Part shown: positions 25,706 to 34,474 of the stretch, one piece after another
Layout: every line of letters starts with the position of its first letter
Position numbering within the stretch: the first letter of the stretch is position 1
Assembly: GCA_937921775.1 (NCBI GenBank)
Contig: CAKZUK010000129.1
Span: 1-41,883, forward strand
DNA length: 41,883 nucleotides
Reading direction: 5' to 3'
DNA from: an uncultured Saprospiraceae bacterium
Lineage (GTDB): Bacteria > Bacteroidota > Bacteroidia > Chitinophagales > Saprospiraceae
The notes under the pieces: model-generated
Database searches by the model: none
What the model was told of the DNA's origin: nothing
What the model saw: only the letters and a program-made list of their open reading frames with translations
Made by a program: the position numbers and the translations under genes

Positions 25706-26749
25706 TTGAGTGAAATAATCCTTACCATCGAAGGAGTCGACCCAGTTGAACTCTATGGCAGAAATAATGTCAAACTTAATTTAATCAGAAAAGCGTTCCC
25801 AGAGGTAACGATCACCTCTCGTGGGGAAAACATCAAACTTTCAGGCGAAAAGAAAGATACTCAAAAGGTTAAATCCATAATTGAGAAGATGGTACGCATG
25901 ATCAAAGAGCAACACGACCTGTCTATTCAGGTGGTAGAAGACCTTTTGAATGGAGGTAATCCATATGAAACTAAGCTTGGTAACGGTAATGGCAATGCCA
26001 CCATCGTACACGGCAGAGAAGGTAAACCTATAAAAGCCAAAACGCACAATCAAAGGAAACTAGTGCAAGCCAGTGAAGACAATGATATTGTTTTTGCGAT
26101 TGGGCCTGCAGGTACAGGTAAAACCTATACTGCGGTTGCATTAGCCGTTCGAGCGCTTAAAAACAGATTAGTTAAGAAAATTATTTTGACTCGACCAGCA
26201 GTAGAGGCAGGTGAGAATCTTGGTTTTCTTCCGGGTGATTTGAAAGATAAAGTTGATCCTTATTTGCGTCCACTTTATGATGCACTAGACGATATGTTGC
26301 CGCTGGAAAAGCTCAACTACATGATGACCAACCGTATAATAGAAGTAGCTCCACTCGCATTTATGCGTGGTCGTACTTTGGACAATGCGTTTATCATTTT
26401 GGATGAAGCTCAGAATGCGACTACCACACAGTTGAAAATGTTTTTGACACGTATCGGTCCTTCTGCAAAATGTATCATCACTGGTGACTTGACTCAAATC
26501 GATTTGCCATACAATCAAAAATCTGGTTTGCGCCACGGACTAGAAATACTCAAAGACGTAAAAGGAATTTCTTCCATCTATCTATCGGCAGATGATGTAG
26601 TCAGACACCGATTAGTAAAAGAGATCATCAAAGCCTACGATAGACACATTGATGATCGCCGTAAGCATCGGGAGGAAGAGGATCGGAAGGATGCTGAACG
26701 ACGACGTGAGGCTCGAGATAAAAAAGAGAAGAAACAGGAGGAAGAATAA
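25706..26749 (+). CDS. PhoH-like ATPase, TTG start
   Basis: 347 aa. An N-terminal KH-like part (about 1-110) leads to the PhoH ATPase domain with Walker [12 protein letters not shown], the Walker B segment [11 protein letters not shown], and [10 protein letters not shown] charged tail rich in Arg, Lys and Glu ends the protein. PhoH proteins are predicted ATP-dependent RNA-acting enzymes linked to phosphate starvation in E. coli and to RNA metabolism elsewhere. The start is TTG at 25706-25708: the family N terminus begins [11 protein letters not shown] and there is no in-frame ATG before it. A direct repeat lies immediately upstream. Confidence 0.93.
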   Translation: MSEIILTIEGVDPVELYGRNNVKLNLIRKAFPEVTITSRGENIKLSGEKKDTQKVKSIIEKMVRMIKEQHDLSIQVVEDLLNGGNPYETKLGNGNGNATIVHGREGKPIKAKTHNQRKLVQASEDNDIVFAIGPAGTGKTYTAVALAVRALKNRLVKKIILTRPAVEAGENLGFLPGDLKDKVDPYLRPLYDALDDMLPLEKLNYMMTNRIIEVAPLAFMRGRTLDNAFIILDEAQNATTTQLKMFLTRIGPSAKCIITGDLTQIDLPYNQKSGLRHGLEILKDVKGISSIYLSADDVVRHRLVKEIIKAYDRHIDDRRKHREEEDRKDAERRREARDKKEKKQEEE

Positions 26750-26785
26750 AAAAGTGGGAAATGGAAAAATTTCTTCTATAGCAGC

Positions 26786-26867
26786 GGAATTAGAATGTGA
26801 ATCGAAATTAGAATATTCTCTTATTCACAGTGCTTACCTTAGAAAGCGGTTCTAATTCTAATTCGAT
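26786..26867. repeat. GAATTAGAA inverted-repeat element, copy 1
   Basis: The left part (26786-26815) contains GAATTAGAATG and ATCGAAATTAGAATA. The right part (26848-26867) is TTCTAATTCTAATTCGATA, its approximate inverse complement. It lies between phoH and aroA and shares its motif with 31274-31344. Confidence 0.7.
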
Positions 26868-26892
26868 ACCACTTCCAACTCAACAAGCAGCC

Positions 26893-28119
26893 ATGACAAA
26901 CAAAATTTCCAAAAAAGACAAAATCATAAAAGGTACCATCGTACTTAACGGATCAAAGAGTATCAGTAATCGTGCTCTGATCATTAGAGCATTGAGCAGT
27001 GTTGATTTTGAAATCAAGAAATTGTCCAATGCTGAAGATACAGAGACACTTGATCGACTCTTGAGTTCTAATGAAAACTTGCTGGATGTAAAAGCTGCGG
27101 GTACGACCTTCCGTTTTTTGACGGCCTATCTTTCGCTTCAACCAGACACACAGGTACTAACCGGATCTGTCCGGATGAAACAACGTCCTGTGGGACCACT
27201 CGCAGACGCACTACAAATGCTAGGCGCCAATATTCAGTATCTCGAAAAAGAAGGCTACCCACCCATCTCTATCGGTTCACCCAATATCGGACAAAGCAAT
27301 CAGCTCAGTATTGATGCAGGGATTAGTAGCCAGTTTATTTCTGCATTATTGATGATCGCACCTAATCTACCGAATGGAATCGAACTCGAATTAGTTGGCG
27401 ATATTGTTTCTCAACCTTATATCGACATGACGCTCAATCTGATGGCTTATTTCGGTATCCAATGGGAACAAAAAGAAAATACCATTCACATAAAATCGCA
27501 AAAATATCAGTCGCGCGACTTTACTGTTGAAGCAGATTGGTCGGCAGCTTCTTATTACTACACGCTCGCTGCTTTGGCAGATGAAGCGGACTTACAGTTG
27601 GATGGTTTGTTTGATGAATCTGTGCAAGGCGATTCAGTACTAGCGGAGATGATGACTGTTTTTGGAGTTGAAACTACCTTTAATAAAACGGGGATTCGCT
27701 TGCAAAAAAAAGCGGGTGTTCAATTACCGGAAACATTCTCTTATAATTTTCTGGCTTGCCCTGACATCGCACAATCACTCGCAGTCACTTGCGCTGGCCT
27801 TGGCGTAAAAGCTGACTTTACAGGTTTGCAAACTTTGCGAATCAAAGAGACTGACCGCATTGATGCACTAGAGAAAGAGTTGAACAAAGTGAATATTTTG
27901 TTTTCAAAATCGGAGACAGATGCTTTTGCTTTTTCTGGAAAGGCGGATTTGGATCTACCGGAATTTGAGACTTATGAAGATCATCGGATGGCGATGTCTT
28001 TAGCTGCTTTGGCTTTGTATGGTCCGGTGCTTGTAAATGAGCCGGATGTGGTGCAGAAGTCTTATCCTTTATTTTGGGAGGATTTAAAAGTATTGGGTTT
28101 TTTGGTGGAGGTAGATTAA
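26893..28119 (+). CDS. aroA: 3-phosphoshikimate 1-carboxyvinyltransferase (EPSP synthase)
   Basis: 408 aa from ATG 26893. The frame runs upstream to 26830, but those codons lie in the GAATTAGAA repeat and are not family-like. It joins phosphoenolpyruvate to shikimate-3-phosphate in the shikimate pathway. Landmarks: LNGSKSISNRALI (phosphate- and substrate-binding), AAGTTFRFLTAYLS, VRMKQRPVGPL, ADWSAASYYY, LRIKETDRIDAL and YEDHRMAMSLA, all intact. Somewhat shorter than the E. coli enzyme. Same strand as phoH with a 143-bp gap holding a repeat; convergent with pabB, with no clear terminator seen between them. Confidence 0.96.
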   Translation: MTNKISKKDKIIKGTIVLNGSKSISNRALIIRALSSVDFEIKKLSNAEDTETLDRLLSSNENLLDVKAAGTTFRFLTAYLSLQPDTQVLTGSVRMKQRPVGPLADALQMLGANIQYLEKEGYPPISIGSPNIGQSNQLSIDAGISSQFISALLMIAPNLPNGIELELVGDIVSQPYIDMTLNLMAYFGIQWEQKENTIHIKSQKYQSRDFTVEADWSAASYYYTLAALADEADLQLDGLFDESVQGDSVLAEMMTVFGVETTFNKTGIRLQKKAGVQLPETFSYNFLACPDIAQSLAVTCAGLGVKADFTGLQTLRIKETDRIDALEKELNKVNILFSKSETDAFAFSGKADLDLPEFETYEDHRMAMSLAALALYGPVLVNEPDVVQKSYPLFWEDLKVLGFLVEVD

Positions 28120-28257
28120 GCTACCCATTCGAAAACAAACATCTAGCAATTCTTATCTAATTTTAAAGCCAGCCTTCATTCAACAATTAATATACGCGAG
28201 CTTAGCATTTTTTTTGTTTTTAAAAATTCAGAATATCCTTTAGATAGGAGTTACAAT

Positions 28258-29580
28258 CTACTCCTCCAACAAACCCAAAACCGTCAATATCCCCTTAGCC
28301 TTCAATAAACATTCTTCATACTCCAAATCTGGCTCCGAATTAAAAACAATAGCGCCACCAACCTGAAAGGAAAGGTATTTTGCAGCTGCATTATACAAAA
28401 CGGATCGGATCACTACGTTGAAATCAAAATCACCATTGGGGCGAATATAACCTACCGCTCCGGAGTACAATCCTCTTCTACTTTTTTCATACTGCTCGAT
28501 CAATTGCATGCTCATTACTTTGGGGGCTCCCGTCATGGAACCCATTGGAAAAGCATTTCGAATGGCATCTACGAAATGTACTTCATCTCGTAGTTCGCCA
28601 CTGATGGTTGAAATCATATGATGCACTTGTTCGTAGGCATAGATACCGAAAAGTTCGTCTACTTTTACGCTCCCTGCTTTGCAAGTTCTTGAAAGGTCGT
28701 TGCGAACCAAATCAACAATCATTACATTCTCGGATTTGTCTTTTTCGCTTTTAGAAAGTGCGTCACGGAGTTGTAAATCTTCTGCCTTGGTTGTTCCTCT
28801 TTTGATGGTTCCCTTGATGGGTTGTGATATTAATTTGTTGCCCACTTTTTTGATGAAACGTTCGGGGCTAGCGCAGCAGAGGTATTTGTCTTGCCATTTG
28901 ACAAAGGCGGTAAAGGGAGCTTTGCCAATATCATTGAGTAAAAGAAATAATTGCTCCGCATTCATTTCATAATTTTCTGCAAAAAACTCTTGACAGAAAT
29001 TCATTTCGTAAATATCGCCCTCGATGATGTGTTGTCGAATGGCTTCAACCGATTTTAGATAATACTCTTTTGAAAGACGAGCTTTTACATCAGGCTTTTT
29101 GGCAATAGCCTTGACCTTATTAGGACTTGTTTTTTCAATTTGTTCAAAGACCGTTTCAGGCAAAGTGATTTTACTATGGATAGTAACATGCGCTGTAAAT
29201 ATTTCGATGACAATTTCTGGTTGGAAAAACAAGAGGTCGGGCATTCCGATATTGTCTTCATTTTTAGATGACAATCGCTCTACCTCATTCTTCAGATCAT
29301 AAGCCATAAAGCCGAAAAGCCAATCTTGCTTTTGCTGATGAAAAGCTTTTAATTGATCAAAGCCATTGATGGTTGAATCGTCGGCTTCTTTAATAAGCGT
29401 TGCTTGCTGACCTACAGCAATAAGACCTTCGTGCGACTGCTGTGGGTCCTCTTTGTACGAGTTACTGTCCAGATAACTAAGCAATTGAAATTGACCTGCC
29501 CAGGCAAATGCTTTTTGCTTGAACAAATCTAAATCTTCTATTTTGAAGATATGCTTCATTTGACTGGTCACCGAATTCAT
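28258..29580 (-). CDS. pabB: Aminodeoxychorismate synthase component I
   Basis: 440 aa chorismate-binding enzyme. The C-terminal catalytic part at about 165-435 contains EGDIYEMNFCQEF, ASPERFI, PIKGT at 254-258, MIVDLVRNDLSR, GSMTGAPKVMSM and RGLYSGAVGYI. Lys256 in PIKGT is the residue that distinguishes PabB from anthranilate synthase, which has PIAGT, so I call PabB. It makes 4-amino-4-deoxychorismate for folate synthesis. The N-terminal part is degenerate as usual. No glutaminase partner (PabA) or lyase (PabC) is in the window. A terminator lies between it and the upstream OmpA gene. Confidence 0.93.
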   Translation of the reverse strand: MNSVTSQMKHIFKIEDLDLFKQKAFAWAGQFQLLSYLDSNSYKEDPQQSHEGLIAVGQQATLIKEADDSTINGFDQLKAFHQQKQDWLFGFMAYDLKNEVERLSSKNEDNIGMPDLLFFQPEIVIEIFTAHVTIHSKITLPETVFEQIEKTSPNKVKAIAKKPDVKARLSKEYYLKSVEAIRQHIIEGDIYEMNFCQEFFAENYEMNAEQLFLLLNDIGKAPFTAFVKWQDKYLCCASPERFIKKVGNKLISQPIKGTIKRGTTKAEDLQLRDALSKSEKDKSENVMIVDLVRNDLSRTCKAGSVKVDELFGIYAYEQVHHMISTISGELRDEVHFVDAIRNAFPMGSMTGAPKVMSMQLIEQYEKSRRGLYSGAVGYIRPNGDFDFNVVIRSVLYNAAAKYLSFQVGGAIVFNSEPDLEYEECLLKAKGILTVLGLLEE

Positions 29581-29686
29581 TTTTTTTAATGAAGTTGTTT
29601 AAAAAGTATGTTTGTGCGAAGTTAACGAATCTAAGGGTGGATTTGTTTAATACTTTTCTCCAGAATAGATTCTTTTATTGAGACGT

Positions 29687-29728
29687 AAAAAAAGAACCAT
29701 GGAGACAAGTCCATGATTCTTTTTTTTA
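29687..29728 (-). terminator. Terminator of the OmpA-family gene
   Basis: Minus-strand stem AAAGAATCATGGA pairs with TCCATGGTTCTTT around a short loop and ends in TTTTTTT. One pair is a G-U wobble on the minus strand but a mismatch on the plus strand, which supports minus-strand function. It lies about 80 nt after the OmpA stop codon. Confidence 0.85.
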
Positions 29729-29809
29729 ATGGTTATCAACAGGAAGTTGCTTCTGATCGTAGAATTCGCGATAAACAAAAACTTCGGTCTTCCAACTTTC
29801 CTCTTCCAA

Positions 29810-31021
29810 CTATCCTGTTTCCAATATCTTCAATTCAACGCGTTGATTTCTTCGACGGTTGGTTGGTGTATTATTTGGATACTTTGGTTTGGTTTTTCCA
29901 TAACCTTTGTAGGTTACCCGATTCTCCTCTATTCCTTTTGCAATGAGGTAGTTGGCTACAGATTTTGCACGTTGCCTTGAAAGCTTATTACAGAAACTAC
30001 TTGCACATCGATTATTGGTATGTCCTCCGATTTCTACGATTACTTTTTTGTTTTCACTTAGAAAATCATAAATTTCATCAAGGAGTGGAAGGTCTTGGTG
30101 TCTAAGGCTGGAGGAGTCCGCTTTAAAATAAAGTTTATCGAGCTTTATTTCTTGTCCAACGGTTACATCCTTATTCAATTCATTCAATAACTCTTTTTTC
30201 TTAGGAGGTTTTGGAGCTGGTTCAGTCTTTACAATAGTTGTTGGCTTCTCTTCTATTTTAGAATCTTCTATTTTAGGCTTTTTCCCTGGTTCTATTTTAG
30301 GCTCTACCTTTTTTTCAGGAATTGTAATACTTGCTAACGGCTCTTCTTCACAGGGTATGGGTTGAATAGCAGATGCATTATCAATCAGTATATTCCCATT
30401 ATAAGCGAACATAACTGGGGTCTTCCAAAAAGCTTCAATTAAGATGTAAGAATAATTTCTAGCAGGCTCTAAACGGAAGTTATAATTCAACCATTCTGTG
30501 TTGGTGATTTTTGGCGATTCATCCAACATTTCTAGTTTACTACATTTCCCTGATCCTCCCCATATTCTGATCACAGCACCTTCGACGTAGTCGACTGGTT
30601 GATTGGTTTTTCTACTTATACTTTTGTAAACATCCGAATGCGCCAAACTGATACTAAAATTATAACACTTTCCTCCTTCCATCGGCTTTCTTAATCGCTG
30701 ACTAATTGCTTCATAGGTATCGTTATCTCTCACCACCATACCAACAAAGGTTTTTCCATCATGAGCTTGTAGACGTACTCCAAAAAAAGGGTCTATACCT
30801 GGAGGGCTTGGCTGAACGTCTGGAGCTGTTTCTCCATATTTACCACAGTCATCCCATCCTCTAGGACCTTTTCCTCCTTCCGTTCCAACATGAGGTTGAT
30901 CTTCAAAAGAAGGATTACTTAGCACGATAGGACTGTCTTGGTCTCCTTGTTGAGCATACTGATCAGGAGAAAAAGCCACTAAGGCTAAGCATACAAAAAT
31001 GAGCGTTTTAATACGATTCAT
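29810..31021 (-). CDS. OmpA-family outer-membrane protein with N-terminal carbohydrate-binding-like domain
   Basis: 403 aa. A signal peptide (about 1-24, ending YAQ) is followed by a beta-rich domain at about 30-225. It has NPSFEDQPH and GWDDCGKYGETAPD segments and resembles galactose-binding-like folds. A Lys/Pro/Glu linker at about 230-285 follows, then a C-terminal OmpA peptidoglycan-binding domain: LDKLYFKADSSSL, IEIGGHTNNRCASSFCNKLSRQRAKSVANYL, RVTYKGYGKTKP. The OmpA domain anchors to the cell wall; the partner or glycan bound by the N-terminal domain is unknown. A link to type IX secretion, as for PorE-like proteins, is possible but not shown. Confidence 0.88.
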   Translation of the reverse strand: MNRIKTLIFVCLALVAFSPDQYAQQGDQDSPIVLSNPSFEDQPHVGTEGGKGPRGWDDCGKYGETAPDVQPSPPGIDPFFGVRLQAHDGKTFVGMVVRDNDTYEAISQRLRKPMEGGKCYNFSISLAHSDVYKSISRKTNQPVDYVEGAVIRIWGGSGKCSKLEMLDESPKITNTEWLNYNFRLEPARNYSYILIEAFWKTPVMFAYNGNILIDNASAIQPIPCEEEPLASITIPEKKVEPKIEPGKKPKIEDSKIEEKPTTIVKTEPAPKPPKKKELLNELNKDVTVGQEIKLDKLYFKADSSSLRHQDLPLLDEIYDFLSENKKVIVEIGGHTNNRCASSFCNKLSRQRAKSVANYLIAKGIEENRVTYKGYGKTKPKYPNNTPTNRRRNQRVELKILETG

Positions 31022-31360
31022 ATCAGGCTTGAGTTGTTAAACATGCTTTGATAGTGTTGACTATCGGTGAATGCCGTTTAGTATCTTGGCATTCTTTACT
31101 AGAACGTTTGAATTTAGTTTTTTATTTAGAGTTGAAACTAGTAATTCCACTAATTAAACTCTCAAACTTATAGACAAAGTATATCAGATCATGGACGTTC
31201 TTCCCTAAAATAAGGATATCTGCCTATACATAGCAAATTTTTATACATTCCTTAACACTGGAAGAATGGGAGCCGAAATCGGAATTAGAATGACCTTCTA
31301 ACGTAAAATTCATGAAAGAGGAATCATTCTAATTCTAATTTCGATCTAATTCAATAGCTC
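31022..31360. other. Spacer between acyl-CoA dehydrogenase and OmpA-family gene
   Basis: 339 bp, AT-rich. The right part holds the GAATTAGAA inverted repeat next to the dehydrogenase stop codon. The left part should hold the OmpA promoter, but I see no exact -7 box. No RNA gene seen. Confidence 0.5.
31274..31344. repeat. GAATTAGAA inverted-repeat element, copy 2
   Basis: 31274-31293 (CGAAATCGGAATTAGAATGA) and the inverse complement of 31324-31343 agree at 18 of 20 positions, around a 30-nt loop. It lies 17 nt after the acyl-CoA dehydrogenase stop on the minus strand. It shares TTCTAATTCTAATT with the phoH-aroA spacer. It could act as a stem-loop, but it lacks a U-tract. Confidence 0.75.
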
Positions 31361-32587
31361 CTATTGAAAGGCATTAAACCCAGTAACATCCATTCCTGTA
31401 ATTAGCAAATGAATATCGTGTGTACCTTCATAAGTCAATACCGTTTCAAGGTTCATCATGTGGCGCATGCATGGGTACTCGTTAGTGATTCCCATACCTC
31501 CATGGATTTGTCGAGCTTCGCGAGCTACTTCCAAAGCCATCATTACATTATTTCGCTTCGCCATTGAAATCTGAGCTGGAGTTGCTTTCCCTTTGTTTGC
31601 CAAAGTACCAAGACGCCATGCTAGCAATTGCGCTTTAGTAATTTCGGTAATCATCTCAGCTAATTTTTTTTGTGTCAACTGGAAACCACCAATTGGTCGT
31701 CCAAACTGGATACGTTCTTTAGAGTAACGAAGTGCCGAGTCGTAGCAATCAAGTGCTGCTCCCATTGCTCCCCAAGCGATACCATAACGAGCTTTTGACA
31801 AACAAGTCAAAGGACCTTTCAATCCTTGAACATTTGGTAATACGTTGCTTTTAGGAACTCTTACATCTTCAAAGACAAGTTCTCCTGTAATGGATGCACG
31901 AAGTGACCATTTTCCATGAATTTCTGGAGCAGAAAATCCTTTCATTCCTTTTTCTACGATAAGTCCTCTGATGATTCCTTCCTCATCTTTTGCCCAAACA
32001 ACAGCAAGGTCTGCAATCGGTGAATTGGTAATCCACATTTTGGAACCATTGAGAATGTATGCGTCACCATCATCCTTGATATTGGTAATCATACTAGAAG
32101 GATCAGAACCGTGGTCAGGTTCGGTCAAGCCGAAACAACCGATTAGTTCTCCTTTTGCCATTTTAGGCAAATACTTCATTTTTTGTTCTTCAGAACCAAA
32201 TTTATAGATCGGGTACATGACTAATGATCCTTGTACGGATGCCATGGATCGGATACCAGAATCACCTCTTTCTAATTCCTGCATGATAATACCGTATGCG
32301 ATTTCATCCATTCCACCACAACCATATTTTTCTGGTAGGCTCGGGCCAAAAGCTCCGATCTCTGCCAAACCTTTGAATAAGTGTGTTGGGCATTGAGCCT
32401 TTTCAGAATATTCTTCAATGATTGGACTAACTTCTTGCTTCACCCAGTCACGTACTGCATCACGCGCCAATAAGTGATCTTCTTCCAAAAGTTCGTCCAA
32501 TGCATAGTAATCATGCCCCTGATACTGATCTTCACGTGCTCTTTTTTGGATAGTTCCGTTGGATGTATCGTTTTCACTATTTTGCAT
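31361..32587 (-). CDS. Acyl-CoA dehydrogenase family protein, glutaryl-CoA dehydrogenase-like
   Basis: 408 aa. It shows the acyl-CoA dehydrogenase pattern: GCFGLTEPDHGSDPSSM (FAD and substrate contacts), SKMWITNSPIADL, RASITGELVFEDVRVP, and the catalytic base in TYEGTHDIH (about Glu387). The YEGTHDIH ending and the GSDPSSM loop fit the glutaryl-CoA dehydrogenase branch, which oxidises and decarboxylates glutaryl-CoA to crotonyl-CoA in lysine and tryptophan breakdown. The substrate is inferred from pattern only. Monocistronic; a candidate -7 box lies about 115 bp upstream and a repeat hairpin follows. Confidence 0.9.
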   Translation of the reverse strand: MQNSENDTSNGTIQKRAREDQYQGHDYYALDELLEEDHLLARDAVRDWVKQEVSPIIEEYSEKAQCPTHLFKGLAEIGAFGPSLPEKYGCGGMDEIAYGIIMQELERGDSGIRSMASVQGSLVMYPIYKFGSEEQKMKYLPKMAKGELIGCFGLTEPDHGSDPSSMITNIKDDGDAYILNGSKMWITNSPIADLAVVWAKDEEGIIRGLIVEKGMKGFSAPEIHGKWSLRASITGELVFEDVRVPKSNVLPNVQGLKGPLTCLSKARYGIAWGAMGAALDCYDSALRYSKERIQFGRPIGGFQLTQKKLAEMITEITKAQLLAWRLGTLANKGKATPAQISMAKRNNVMMALEVAREARQIHGGMGITNEYPCMRHMMNLETVLTYEGTHDIHLLITGMDVTGFNAFQ

Positions 32588-32892
32588 AAAATTTGAATTT
32601 TTAATTGATTACGATTAAATAAAATTGGTGCTAATTACTAAACGAATAGATTCTTACAATGTTTAACTTTTGGGAGAGTACTATTCATTTACTAAAACAC
32701 TACAAAAATACATATTTAGAGCCAATCTTTCCACTTAGAAGCCTATCGTCTATTGTCGATAGAATAATTCTTTTTCAGTACATTTGATCTTAATGAGAGT
32801 TTTTGACTATTCAAAAAATTCAAAACCTCTTAAAATTGAGTCTTTTTAGTAAAAAATAGCTCAATTATTATTCACTTAACTTTAAGACACAT
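32588..32892. other. Divergent promoter region between acyl-CoA dehydrogenase and folB
   Basis: 305 bp, AT-rich. Minus-strand TATTTTTG at 32703-32710 matches the -7 consensus for the dehydrogenase. For folB, TAACTTTA at 32877-32884 matches seven of eight positions but would leave almost no leader. Nothing else is recognised. Confidence 0.5.
32703..32710 (-). promoter_or_regulatory. Candidate -7 box for the acyl-CoA dehydrogenase
   Basis: TATTTTTG on the minus strand, the same octamer as upstream of the HAD and DUF62 genes. No well-spaced -33 box. Confidence 0.4.
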
Positions 32893-33405
32893 ATGGGATT
32901 AATTGCCTTAGAAGGCCTCCAATTTTATGCTTATCATGGAGTTTATGAGGAAGAAATGCTCATAGGTAACCGCTTTACTATTGATGTTTATATAGAAACT
33001 TCCTTTCAGGCAGCTGCCCAAACGGATGATGTTTTTCAAACCATCAATTATGAGACGGTATTTTTGGTCTGTCAGGTAGAAATGCGCAAACCTGTTAAGC
33101 TGATTGAAACGCTAGCTCAAAACATCATCTGGGCTCTGAAACACCAATTTAATAATATCCAGGAAGTAAAAATTCGTATTGGCAAACAGAATCCCCTACC
33201 CCACGCCAAACTCAAAAATGTGTATGTCGAGGAAAATGATTCTTTTTTGTCGCAATGTCCTCGTTGTAGTGGTGGATTCCTATGCTATGGTGATGAAAAT
33301 TGTTGGTGTCAGGAGGTTCAGATTCATAGTAGGACTCGTGAGCAATTGAAGGAACAATTTAATGGTTGTTTATGCAATAATTGCCTTAACTTTTATGCAG
33401 GTTAA
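32893..33405 (+). CDS. folB: Dihydroneopterin aldolase fused to a cysteine-rich CWC domain
   Basis: 170 aa, about 50 longer than a usual FolB. Residues 1-115 are FolB: GLQFYAYHGVYEEE, INYETVF, LIETLAQNI, and KIRIGKQNPLPHA near the catalytic Lys. This part makes 6-hydroxymethyl-dihydropterin in folate synthesis. Residues 120-170 form a Cys-rich CWC-type domain with eight cysteines (122, 125, 131, 137, 139, 159, 161, 164), likely binding zinc. The CWC domain normally occurs as a separate small protein. The frame is continuous, so this is a real fusion in this sequence. Monocistronic. Confidence 0.92.
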   Translation: MGLIALEGLQFYAYHGVYEEEMLIGNRFTIDVYIETSFQAAAQTDDVFQTINYETVFLVCQVEMRKPVKLIETLAQNIIWALKHQFNNIQEVKIRIGKQNPLPHAKLKNVYVEENDSFLSQCPRCSGGFLCYGDENCWCQEVQIHSRTREQLKEQFNGCLCNNCLNFYAG

Positions 33406-33584
33406 CAGCTTCAGGCTCAAGCTTATAATTATAGATAAACGTATTCTAGGGCTCTAGTCCTATGTACCTTCAAAGAATTTTATCATTTCTATAACACGTT
33501 TGGTTGAGTATTTGCGTTACCAAGTCACATCTGCCTAGTCTAAGTAATTGATAGGGCTCATTATATCACAAAAACCTTTATCTA

Positions 33585-34298
33585 ATGTTTAAGAAAATAT
33601 TGTTTTTACTCGTAGTAGTACAACTAACAGCCTGTACTGAGTTGCAGAATATCGCTGGTTCCATGCTAGAAAATGGTGGCGAACTTACTTCCGCTCAAAT
33701 TGGATCTGGATTAAAAGAAGCCTTAACGCTCGGAATAAGTAATGGCGCTGATAAGCTTTCAGTAAAAGATGGCTTTCTAAAAGGTGCTTACAAAATATTG
33801 CTTCCAGAAGAAGTTCAAAAAGTAACTAAAAAACTTAAGGTTATTCCTGGCTTTACTAACATTGAAGACAAAATGTTGACCCTCATTAACCGAGGTGCAG
33901 AAGATGCAGCTAAGCAAGCAAAGCCTATTTTTGTTAGCGCAATCAAATCAATGACTATCCGTGATGCAATGGATATTTTGATGGGACAAGATAATGCTGC
34001 TACAAGTTATCTTAACCGATCAACTAACACGAAGCTTTACTCTGCTTTCAAGCCAGAAATTAAAAAGTCAATGGACAAAGTGAATGCAACAAAATACTGG
34101 AAGGATGCTATTTCAGCATACAACAAAATTCCTTTTGTTGAAAAAATGAATCCAGATATTAACGACTACGTTACTGGCAAAGCACTGAACGGTTTGTTTT
34201 CAATGGTTGAGAAAAAAGAGTTAGACATCCGTAAAAATGTTTCGGCTCGACCTACTGATTTGTTGAAGAAAGTTTTTGCGAAGCAGGATAATAAGTAG
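33585..34298 (+). CDS. DUF4197 family lipoprotein
   Basis: 237 aa. A lipoprotein signal with lipobox LTAC (Cys17) precedes the DUF4197 pattern: GLKEALTLGISNGADKLSVKDGFLKGAYKILLPEE, then the helical IPGFTNIEDKMLTLINRGAEDAAKQAKPIF, and a C-terminal ALNGLFSMVEKKELDIRKN segment. The family is widespread in Bacteroidota and Gammaproteobacteria as periplasmic or outer-membrane lipoproteins of unknown function. It stands alone, with a 179-bp spacer before it and a bidirectional terminator after it. Confidence 0.92.
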   Translation: MFKKILFLLVVVQLTACTELQNIAGSMLENGGELTSAQIGSGLKEALTLGISNGADKLSVKDGFLKGAYKILLPEEVQKVTKKLKVIPGFTNIEDKMLTLINRGAEDAAKQAKPIFVSAIKSMTIRDAMDILMGQDNAATSYLNRSTNTKLYSAFKPEIKKSMDKVNATKYWKDAISAYNKIPFVEKMNPDINDYVTGKALNGLFSMVEKKELDIRKNVSARPTDLLKKVFAKQDNK

Positions 34299-34360
34299 CA
34301 AAGTCAAAGCTTGAATTGCAGTTTGCACTTCTGGTTCTGGCCTAATAACATTTGAAATAA

Positions 34361-34396
34361 AGAACCCGCTTGTGTGTGATCACGCAAGCGGGTTCT
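34361..34396. terminator. Bidirectional terminator between DUF4197 and AI-2E transporter genes
   Basis: AGAACCCGCTTG (34361-34372) pairs with 34385-34396; TGTG/CACG extend the stem, leaving a 4-nt loop. GC-rich stem between convergent genes. The T-rich flank is better on the minus strand (TTCTTTATTT). Confidence 0.85.
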
Positions 34397-34428
34397 CTAC
34401 TTTAAAAAGGTACGAAATAATAAAAATC

Positions 34429-34470
34429 ATTGCAATTGAAACTGCCATTGCAACTGCCATTGCAACTGCG
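34429..34470. repeat. 12-bp tandem repeat (ATTGCAACTGCC)
   Basis: Copies at 34447-34458 and 34459-34470, plus a longer variant at 34429-34446. It begins 5 nt after the AI-2E transporter stop codon (minus strand). A degenerate relative (CTTGCAATTGGAATTGCC) lies at 19783-19800, again just after a minus-strand stop codon. Confidence 0.85.
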
Positions 34471-34474
34471 AATC

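Noticed and set aside
26830-26892. N-terminal extension of the AroA frame
   Set aside because: These codons lie in the GAATTAGAA repeat and give a Ser/Asn-rich string unlike the family; the ATG at 26893 fits.
28679-28972. Open frame of 97 aa on the plus strand
   Set aside because: Shadow of the conserved catalytic part of PabB on the other strand.
29810-31021. OmpA-family protein as the type IX protein PorE
   Set aside because: PorE proteins carry other N-terminal repeats (TPR, beta-propeller, CRD); here I see only a galactose-binding-like region, so the name is not supported.
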